Of a stretch of DNA of 64,000 bases, positions 55,592 to 64,000 are shown piece after piece. A program made the position numbers and the translations under genes. Source of the DNA: Escarpia spicata (Eukaryota > Annelida > Polychaeta > Sabellida > Siboglinidae); NCBI GenBank assembly GCA_963995525.1, contig OZ023214.1:42775998-42839997 (forward strand). Reading direction: 5' to 3'. Every line of letters starts with the position of its first letter. Within the stretch, counting starts at the first letter, position 1. Below the pieces are notes generated by a model. That model made no database searches. It had not been told where the DNA came from and saw nothing but the letters and a program-made list of their open reading frames with translations.

Positions 55592-55785
55592 TGGTACTCG
55601 TCGAGGGACGTGTACGACAGGATTGACGTCTCTGTCAATCTTGATGTGGTACGGGCCTGGTAATTTTCCAAGTCCCTTGAAAACATCTGCCTACTGGTGC
55701 TGTGTGTCAGCGGTGTCAAAGCTGGGCATATTCGTTGCCTGCTTAGCATGAACGTTGTTTAAGCTCGGGGTCTCCGGCGATTCCT

Positions 55786-56306
55786 CTAATGGCTGAATGG
55801 CGTCCACATCAATCCACCGATACCAACGCATGCCTGGCGGCTGAGAAGCGGTTGGCGGTGTTTACCGCTCATCACTTTGAAGTGCATATTGTGATCCCCA
55901 TCACTTTTAACTTTCATCCCTCCATACACAGTCAGTGTGTCTGTGACTCGTGTCAGATTCTGCAAGTTAGTATCTCCTGTAGCTAACTCATAGACACTCA
56001 GCGGCAGGATGTTACATTGGGATCCGGTATCGCACTCGAACTGCACCTTGTGCGACCCAATGCCAAGCGTTATGTATCCAGCGTCCATCTGCCGTCCGTC
56101 CACACGGTTAACTGAGTGTCGACTCGAGTAGCTGAATTGCCTATCAGACTACTCACGCCATATTGTTCTGTCCCGACTGTTTTTACGTCTCTTCTGACTT
56201 TCAGTTTGCAACACTTTACGGCGAAGTGGTTCAGGCCCTGGTAGACTCTGCATTTCTGCTCCCAGGCTGGACATTTGCCTGTTTCACGCTGCAGTTTGAG
56301 CAGCAT
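55786..56306 (-). pseudogene. Gypsy gag knuckle and protease piece
   Basis: Two overlapping frames: a Cys/His knuckle then the aspartic protease DTGS motif and SVYELATGD. The frames differ by an indel near 56090. Confidence 0.7.
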
Positions 56307-56492
56307 GAAACATATGTTTTCCAGTCTTATGGCGTTCGACCAGGCAGGATAACGCAGTGCATTTATGCAAAATTCAGTATAAAATCAACCACTTTTCTGG
56401 TTTCCTGCAGACTTAGGGCATGACGGGGCCTCCGCTTTGAGTTTTTGTGCACACGAGGTTTAACCCCATTCACCCGTAATGACTAATCATAT

Positions 56493-56556
56493 ACACGCAC
56501 GCACGCACGCACGCACGCACGCTCGCACGCACGCACGCACACACACACACACACAT
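56493..56556. repeat. ACGC/AC microsatellite
   Basis: ACGC repeated about 13 times, then AC repeats. Confidence 0.9.
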
Positions 56557-57193
56557 TATAAATAAAGGTAGCCAAACCAAAATTGAGTCTGAGCACCCCC
56601 TGGCGCGAGAGGATAAAAAAACCTGGAAAGTTCTTCGAGTTCAGGCAGAGCCGCAAGTGCCGAACGCCTCTAGTGACAGAACCTGGAACCAGATATTACT
56701 GAACACTCCCTATCATGTGATTCGTTGCTGATGGTTCCGTTTCCTGTTCTGGTTCTTGTTTAAAGATAGTGTTGCTTCCTTAATTGATGTAGGTCATTAA
56801 GTACATTGCACAATTCCATAACAGCTGTGTTGCAGTTATAATGGAATTGTTTATAGTTTGTTTGTTACCAATTCAATTGTGAATATTTTGCCAAAATATT
56901 GTGCTAGGTTATGTCATGAGCGATATTAAATGATAGTTATCTACTAAAAGTAGTAATGACTGTGATTTATTGATTAGTTATTAGACTAGCCATTAGAAGG
57001 CATTACTGGTATTAGGCCAGTGATTAGGCCCCTACATACTAATGATTAAGGGCCATGGCACATCAGAGATAGAACTATGTGTCTTTTCGAAATTTGATGT
57101 GCCCCAAATCAGTTGATTAAAATGTTCGCTTAAATAACCTAGTAAATGTGAACATTACATTTCTTTAATATTAGGCATGTAATCATGTTATTA
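56557..57193. other. Intergenic stretch, nothing recognised
   Basis: AT-rich DNA between the Gypsy remnant and the palindromic MITE. No gene supported. Confidence 0.4.
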
Positions 57194-57202
57194 TTTAACT
57201 TG

Positions 57203-57646
57203 GGCACTTGTGTAGAATCCGGACACACCTCGATTTCGCCATAACAACTTGAGTTTTGCCTAGCTTTTATACCTCAGTGTGTTAGTTCCATTATTCAACA
57301 TTAGGCCAACATTATACCCTGCATATTTTAGTTTTACGTTTAAGAATATTGCGTCTTGGCACACTTTTGAGGCGTAAATAGCACCCCGGTTTGCATCAAC
57401 ATACGCCGCTATATTGCTCATTTTACGAGCGCGATGCGGTAACGCACGACCGCAGTGGTGCAGAATTATAGTGCAAACCGGGTCGCTATTTGGGCTTCAA
57501 AAGTGTGCTAAGACACAATATTTTCATAATACAAATATGCCTAGGATGATGTTGAATGATGGAACTAACGCTCTGACATATAAAATTTTGGCAAAACTCA
57601 AGTTATCACAGCGAAATCGAGGTGGGTCCAGATTCTACACAAGTGC
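57203..57646. mobile_element. Palindromic MITE, copy 2, with 9-bp target duplication
   Basis: Ends GGCACTTGTGTAGAATCCGG and GGTCCAGATTCTACACAAGTGC; each half (about 200 bp) is an imperfect inverted copy of the other around a small unique centre (GAGCGCGATGCGGTAACGCA). TTTAACTTG flanks it on both sides (57194-57202 and 57647-57655). Long TIRs with 9-bp TSDs fit Mutator-like (MULE) elements; no transposase is present. Confidence 0.8.
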
Positions 57647-57655
57647 TTTAACTTG

Positions 57656-58688
57656 TTTTGAATTTTATTCAGGATGGCCTATGCGAGATATTTCTGGATA
57701 CAAAATATATAACCATTGTTTAGCTGTGAACAGCTGTAAAGGGATAATATATCAAGCATCAATATCAAAGTGCTCAGCGATGTACAGGTTTTTTTTCAAA
57801 ATCTGTAGCATTACAAAACTAGATACATTTTGGGTAGGTGTGCCCCATTTTTCATTGACTGGTCATGCTACTACAGTCTACTGCTCCAAGAATATGGAGA
57901 TTCTAACTGAGAAATATGATGCAGCAGTTTGTGAAATTGAGTGACAATGATTCACATACGAGAGAGCATCAATAAAAAAGTATTCAAAGAACCATGTTGA
58001 TTAAACATAAAAAAACTGATTGATGGACAGATGTATGGAATAGTCTCACTCAGTCTGTGGTTGAGATTGCATCGATGCAGTCTTTTGAGTGGAAAATGTT
58101 ATTATAGGTTGTGGGAAAATCACCCAATTAAATTATACTATACAGTAAGACTATTACATGTAAGACTGGAGCATAGCATTGTCTTTTTACCAAAGTTTAT
58201 GACCTAAACATTCAAATATTAAATATCAGCATTTCAGGAGGCAGGCACTGCTAATAGCCTAACTGCAAGTTCCTGGAATTGCTCTCCGATGCTGCCTGTA
58301 ATGAATGTACTATTTGTGAGCCTTGGTGATGGAGGCATGATTGATAAACATGCTTTTTAAAATGTTTCTTTTTCGTTTATAATGTACTCCAATTGTAATA
58401 TGGTGTACATGTATGGATGGATATTATTTTGTATACATATCCATCCACCCAACCAAATGATGAGTGTGTGGGTCTTTATAGATAAAACTATGGATACCAA
58501 GCTGTAGAAGAATTTACATTTAAAATGAACTTATATGTATCCTACCTGGTAAATGCAGACCTTTGACCACAACCACCTGTCATGGTGAAGTATCCAATAA
58601 CTGCCATAATGGCACAGAATTACAACTATTTTTAAGGCTGTTTACAATCATGTGCTGCAGATGCTGATGTGACGATGATGTTCCAAAT
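57656..58688 (+). other. Upstream region of the Rab-like gene
   Basis: AT-rich, no recognised gene. A frame running from inside the MITE to 57944 is not supported by any motif. The promoter and any 5' non-coding exon of the GTPase should lie here. Confidence 0.35.
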
Positions 58689-58865
58689 ATGGCGACAAGC
58701 ACGCCAACATTCAAGGTGATTCTGTGTGGCGAGTATGGCGTCGGCAAGAGCTCCATCTTCCGACGCTTCACAGACAACTCCTTCACCTTGCAGACTGGAC
58801 CAAAGTCAACTGTCGGACTCGATCATGCAGTGAACGAGTTCAATGCCAGTGGCACCAAGATAAGG
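58689..58865 (+). CDS. Rab-like GTPase exon 1
   Basis: Residues 1-59: first beta strand, P-loop and switch I. Donor GTAGGT at 58866. Phase 0 junction. Confidence 0.87.
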
Positions 58866-59864
58866 GTAGGTAACCATTGTAATACAGTGTCACAGAACAA
58901 TTACTTGGAAAGATATTTTATGTTTATGTAAGAAATGTATATTTGTTGCTTGTAAAAAGTAAACTCAAATTTTATAGGTAAATATAATTGGTAAAATAAC
59001 ACTGCTAGTTTGTCAATACTTATTTTGTTGTAGTAAAAATAGTCCTTTTTCACACAAATCTAAAAAGAAGTGTGTTTACATGTTGTAAAATCACAATTTT
59101 TATTGAGCAGTTCAGTTATTTGTACCACATACTGACAGTTATACCTGCATGATAACTCTGTGTACAATGGTATCCTTCGGCCATTGAGTCAACATTCTTG
59201 AAAGTTTTAACACCCTAAAACACATTTTTAGTAACAAATAAGTTTGCTATGGTCAATTATTGATCATTGCAACCTTATTGCTCCTTGTGTGATAGCTGTT
59301 GGCCTGTGATCAACTGCAAAGAATGTCACATTTTCCTCCCTAAATTAGAGACCATGACATCTTAGTACTTCCACTTAGACAGGCAGTATGACGAGACATT
59401 TGCATTGCTGTGTGCAGGTGGAATTATGGGACACGGCTGGCATCGAGAGGTTTGCGACACTATCATCGAGCTACTTCCAGGGAGCGAGTGCCGCAGTCTT
59501 GTGCTACAGTACGACGGACCGCCAGTCCTTCAATCTCGTATCCCAACACATCCTTGACATCATCATGCACTCGAGCACAGCACGCATCTTTCTCTGTGGC
59601 AACAAGATTGACCTGGCAGCTCTTCAAGGCGAACAGATCACCGACAACGACGTCCGCGATTTCCAGATCCAGTGCGACACGGTCCTGAGTGGGAATTATA
59701 ACATCTCCTGCAAGACCGGCGAAGGCGTGAATGAGATGTTTGCTGATGTCGCCAATGTTCTTGCCAAGAACCAGAAGTACAAGTTTGATAGGTCCTTGAT
59801 GATACCGAATATCCAGCCTCAGGAAAATGATGAATGCCAGAAGTCTGGGAAGTGCTGTTCATGA
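58689..59864 (+). CDS. Rab-like small GTPase (whole gene, 2 coding exons)
   Basis: Exons 58689-58865 and 59418-59864 join in phase to 207 aa. Seen: P-loop GEYGVGKSS (about 14-22), a switch I Thr in STVGLDHAV, switch II WDTAGIERF, base-binding GNKIDL and SCKTG, and a C-terminal KCCS, with paired cysteines as in prenylated Rabs. Family role: GTP-switched membrane trafficking. AAVLCYSTTDRQSF and IFLCGNKID are Rab-like, but it does not match a Rab subfamily I can name; a divergent invertebrate Rab is likely. The ATG context (AATATGG) is acceptable, and no longer in-frame start was seen. Confidence 0.85.
59418..59864 (+). CDS. Rab-like GTPase exon 2
   Basis: Residues 60-207, starting VELWDTAG after TGTGTGCAG, to KCCS and TGA. 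The frame upstream of 59418 is intronic. Confidence 0.9.
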   Translation: MELWDTAGIERFATLSSSYFQGASAAVLCYSTTDRQSFNLVSQHILDIIMHSSTARIFLCGNKIDLAALQGEQITDNDVRDFQIQCDTVLSGNYNISCKTGEGVNEMFADVANVLAKNQKYKFDRSLMIPNIQPQENDECQKSGKCCS

Positions 59865-62470
59865 TGGTGCCGATTAATCAGCAAACAGTGTCAAGCACGA
59901 GTGATGGGTTTCAGGGCAGAACATGATAAACACCAATCCAGGTGAAATTTATTAATTTTTATTTACATTCATTACAAATGTCGGCTCTTGTCACCATTTG
60001 CTTTGAGAGTTTGGATTCTGAAGGTGTTTCAATAATATCTTTTTTTAATATTCAAATTCTGACTGAGGACAATGCACTGAAAGGGGTTTCTAAACAGCAA
60101 AACCAGATTTATCTTATTTTGTCTTGAAACCCTTTGTATGTACATGCATAATATTTACTATGTATAATTTTTTTGGCATTATGTTTTTGTATATAATTCC
60201 CAGCTTCTTTTATAATCCTCCCCAATGCTCTCGGAGGTGGACTCAATAAGGGTTGGGTTGCATGTGGTGGAGTAACAAGTGTTTGTACAGTGTTGAATAA
60301 TGTCATGATTCAAATATCTAAAACTATATTAGTACTGCCAAAGTAAAGGTGTCGCCTCTGTGTAGTGCTTGCTCAACATCTAGCACTTTGAATGGGGTAT
60401 TGAACAGATGTGTCTAATCCACACTTGGAGTGATTTATTACTCTATCAATATCACACAATTTATTATTCGAAAAAGTACTATGCTTATGTTAGTGTTAGA
60501 ATTATACTACCCAAGTAAATTGCTGGTTTTGATGCGCGTGTCCAGTGCTAATACTAGAATCCCTATAGAGCACAAATGTTATCCAATGAATTTCTTTATT
60601 TTTGGGCAGCTTAATTTCTTCACCATTTCTAGTTTTAAATGCATGTACTAGTAATGTTTACCGACTTAATCAGCCAAGGTACTGCAGCATGGGTGGTTGC
60701 ATGTTTGTTTCAAGCAACATTCCATACCTAGTTTCTGCTATTCAAAATTATGTTCAATTATGGCTCACATGCATCTGATGTCCATATTTAAACTTGTTTA
60801 GTTGATTTGTAAATATTTTGTGTGTCCACGTATTTAGTAGATGTACTATTAATGTTGATACAATAAGCAGCTGGTGGGGGTATTTTGCTATTGAAGCAAC
60901 TGTAAATAAACATCGACATAAACAACAGGTTAAGAAACCAGTTGTTGTCAGTAGACTGGCTGGGGCTTTGCCTTGACTACTTTTAACAGGATATGCAGTT
61001 TTCAAAACATTCTGAAGAAACTTGTGTAATGTATTGTAAATCAATAAGTTATTTATTTGATCAAGTGCAACACTTAATGTAGTTATTGAACAACAAAAAT
61101 ATGTGTTGCGAACATAAACGCATGTTCAGTCACTTTGACATGTTCGAAAATGTTGTTGTAAGATTAAGTTTATAAACATCACAGTTTAGTAACTTACTTT
61201 CCAATTGATTATAATGAAGATGTCTGACTTGTCCGATAGAAAATAATATAAAACTAGTTTTCTACAAGTCTCGCAAACTTATTTGTTTCAATTTATTTTT
61301 ATAAGTTACTTTTTCCAGATATTTATTTATCAAATGACTAATGACAATTCTAATTCAAAATCTTGACTACAGTTTTGCATGTTTACACATTTGACTTTAT
61401 TAACTACAACAGTGTTAATACTTCACAGTATTGTCTCTGCCTAATATTTACGATAACTCTATCTTATGTACACATGGATTGCAATATAGATGACTTGCTC
61501 AAGTTATATTTTCAGTATATAAGCAGATTGCAGTTAGGATTAGTGCAATACGTATATAAAAATATATATGTATACTTAGATGTGTCGTTATTTCTGTGGT
61601 TTATGGCAGCAACATTTAACTGGAAGTGGAATGTAAAACAATTTTCACTGGTCTACATTTTATTTTAAAAAACATACCAGCCAAACATCATCATTCTTTC
61701 TCAGTTTGAATGTTTTTGTTTATAGGATGCTGATTTTATTTTATGTGACACTGAATGTATTAGTAAATTAATTTTATAGCATCTTGGTTGGCTACAAATA
61801 ATATCTACCAGTACACATCGTAATCTTTCATTATTCTATTTTTTTAAATACATATTTTTGCTGTTTGAAAGAAAATAAGTCACCTTTACAACAGCTAAAG
61901 CTCTCTGTATATACAGCAATAATTGACAGACAGACTATCCAGTTCATGAAAATTGTTGCACATCCCTTTAAAGAAATAGTTGATCTTGTTTGGGGGAATG
62001 AGTTGTATGAAAAGTGTAATATTGTATTGAAATACATGTTTGTGTTCCATTACTACATCCTATACAAATAACTCATCATTTATCTAACCATGTACAAATA
62101 GATATATATTTATTCAATGTTCCAAGTATGTATAAAATAATTGTCTTTTAGGAAACATTGCATTGCACTTGCAACAATATCCTAAATAGCTCTGCCCTAG
62201 CACTGCACCGCTTACAAGCTCATCAAACCACACGCAAAGTTCTCGTCACGAGAAGCACCACGTGGCCAAGTGTCCACGTGAGGCATCCGTGCAAACTGCG
62301 ACTTGATAACACGGGAGACATTTCACACCACTGTACAATAGAATTAGCCATGTCCTTAAGACCCATCTTCATCAACTGCCTTTGGATGGACCAGGTTTGT
62401 CCTTTTTATACTGCTCCAGGAATTCTCTTAGTTTGTTGATGATCTCCTTTGGTTCGTCGACTTTTGGCAT
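59865..62470 (+). other. 3' UTR of the Rab-like gene and downstream DNA
   Basis: AT-rich with no coding signal. AATAAA at 60905-60910 is a possible poly(A) signal. Short frames (for example 61363-61668, 62158-62439) lack any recognisable domain. Confidence 0.35.
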
Positions 62471-62474
62471 CTAC

Positions 62475-62945
62475 AACAAAGGTAAATTCTTATATAGCGC
62501 AGTATCCAGGCCTCAGGACTGCTCAAATGCACTTTACACTTGATATCACTTTAATAATGATATAAGAAAGTCATCACCAATGACTGGATGGATGCAGTAA
62601 ATTGAAAATACCAGGGTTGAGTTCAAATGTAAAGTAAAGGTAAGTTCTTATATAGTGCAGTATCCAGTCCTCAGGACTGCTCAATGCGCTTTACACTTTA
62701 CTTGTTCAATCGAACACCATCTTGAGTTCTCTGGGAAGCATCCAGCCATGCTGCAATTAATGCGCGATAACTATTCGCACACAAATATCCACCACTGTCT
62801 GTAGCCAGGTACTCATTCAAACAACTGAGTGAACTAGAGCAACGTAGAGTGAACAATCTTGGCCAAGGTTCAACACCACAGCACAGGATCCGAACCCGGA
62901 TTCTCTTGGTCAAGAGTGCAAAGCTCTAGCAACAACACTCCACTG
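62475..62945 (-). mobile_element. tRNA-derived SINE-like element
   Basis: On the - strand the head (62945-62870) has GTTGCTAGAGC (A-box-like), ACTCTTGACC and GGGTTCGGATCC (B-box-like), resembling a tRNA-Lys-derived SINE head. The body leads to GTAAAGCGCATTGAGCAGTC...CTATATAAGAAC at 62703-62637, and this tail motif recurs at 62549-62484. Not a functional tRNA. Confidence 0.6.
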
Positions 62946-64000
62946 TAATAGCGCAATAACTGGAACAAATTGTTCAATAGTGTAACTGTTAATATTGATT
63001 GTGGTAATTGGAAATCGTATTTATAAGCAGTCATTGTCTAAAAAGGAATAAAACACCTAATATTCCTTTATAAAACTGTATTATTGCAACTGGCTCTTTG
63101 TGTAGCCATTGTGATTGCTTATTGGAAGTTTATAGCCCGAAATGTTGTGATTGAATTTTAATGATGCTGTGTAATTTTTAAAAATGGGCCAAGTGGCCCT
63201 GAAGTCCTTTGGACTAATACGTCTATATGTGACCCCTGACCAAATGAGTGATAAGTCAATAAAATTGTAACATTGTTTTCTTACATTCTTGTAAAGGTTG
63301 GGTAGGGAGTTTTACACTGTTTCCAAAATTATGACTGCTACAAAAATTGGCAAAGTTATGGAGCACTGAACATGGTAGGGGTCAAAAAGTGAAAATGAAG
63401 AAAACGGCTGTTGAAGTTTTACATTATATATGCAAATGGATTGCATGGAAATATTACATGCATGACATTCAAATGTGGCACACAGTGTGTATGTTATGTT
63501 GCAATGATACACTGGAAGTACAAATGTGCTGCTACAAAAACTTATCAAGGTATGCTAGATTATGTCTTTATGTGTAAAACTAAGAGGACAGATTATTTGA
63601 GAGCTAAAGGTAGACTCACTGTTTGACACAGTTTAAAACCTACAGGCAACTGTCCAGTTTAACAGGAGTCTATCAAACAATAGCAGGCACTACCACATGA
63701 AATGTCTATGAAAAATTAGAGAACAAGTTACTGAAGTTAAAAAAAAAAAAAACAGCCCCACAGAACTAATTAAGTTATTGTTAAGATGTTTAATCTAGTT
63801 CTAGTATCTGACATTGTGCCAACACATTGGTGTATTGGGATCATTAAGCCTATATAATTATTATATAAACATAGCAGCAGACACTGGGACAGTGTGACTG
63901 CTGCCTGGCTAAATGGATGCAATGGTGCTTTGAAGTTAGTTCTTCTGCCAACTATCCTTTTTCACACAAGCCTATAGGTTTAGTAGCTGCCAGCACAGTG
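62946..64000. other. Right end of window, nothing recognised
   Basis: AT-rich DNA with a 12-base A run near 63740. Short frames at 63347-63626 have no domain and no splice context. Confidence 0.4.

Larger units (their letters stand above)
53484..56450 (-). mobile_element. Ty3/Gypsy remnant, - strand (gag end to LTR)
   Basis: Read from 56450 downward: gag tail with a zinc knuckle (CPAWEQKCRV...HFAVKCC, 56306-56210), protease (FECDTGSQCNILPLSVYE, about 56030), a gap, RT N-terminus (GKLRICMDPRDLNRTI, about 55480), an abrupt junction near 55340 directly into the end of RNase H (EVRYKKGSEMYVADMLSRAY), integrase zinc region in broken frames (54840-55090), integrase core (54491-54832 and 53827-54681) and C-terminus, then the LTR. 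RT core and most of RNase H are deleted. Dead. Confidence 0.85.

Noticed and set aside
57414..57944. 176-codon + strand frame
   Set aside because: Starts inside the palindromic MITE and has no domain or codon-use support.
62870..62945. Possible tRNA gene
   Set aside because: Has A/B-box-like words but no clover-leaf, and is continuous with a SINE-like body.

Overview
The window is animal nuclear DNA. It is AT-rich, with genes split by GT-AG introns into short exons, long introns, many microsatellites and minisatellites, and debris of several transposon classes. Protein similarity and repeat style suggest a marine invertebrate, most likely a mollusc or other lophotrochozoan. That is inference; no species marker is present.

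Three host genes can be assembled with consistent splice phases. (1) A + strand RNF166/RNF114-type E3 ubiquitin ligase, six coding exons from 754 to 6996, 218 aa, with a likely poly(A) signal at 8598. (2) A - strand plasma-membrane type Na+/H+ exchanger of the SLC9A2/A3 (NHE2/3) type, twelve coding exons from 43501 down to 10915, 1064 aa. Its first exon (signal peptide and first membrane segment) lies 18.5 kb from the second. (3) A + strand Rab-like small GTPase, two coding exons from 58689 to 59864, 207 aa, with all G motifs and a C-terminal cysteine pair. Genes 1 and 2 converge tail to tail with about 200 bp between their likely poly(A) signals.

The NHE introns hold much of the mobile DNA. 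Intron 7 carries an antisense LINE ORF1 (SGNH-type domain) with no ORF2. The intron before exon 5 (counting in transcription order) has a 46-bp minisatellite, and the intron before exon 4 has a CT tract of more than 200 bp. Intron 1 carries two CR1-like LINE fragments, a 4.3-kb foldback-like element whose subrepeated arms flank an RTE LINE fragment, a direct duplication of about 1 kb separated by a pogo-like MITE, and a long TG tract.

Upstream of NHE (43.8-48.1 kb) lie further non-autonomous inverted-repeat elements. From 48.1 to 56.5 kb is a block of dead transposons: a hAT transposase fragment, a + strand Ty3/Gypsy pol remnant, a DUF7869-like gene remnant on the - strand, and a - strand Ty3/Gypsy remnant next to a 253-bp LTR. 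Both Gypsy remnants have lost the core of reverse transcriptase. A palindromic MITE with long terminal inverted repeats occurs at both edges of the window; the right copy has a perfect 9-bp target-site duplication.

No rRNA, genuine tRNA, CRISPR or prokaryotic operon was seen. The strongest candidates for something little described are the foldback-like element in NHE intron 1, the palindromic 9-bp-TSD MITE family, the ORF1-only LINE, and the duplicated splice acceptor at NHE exon 8.
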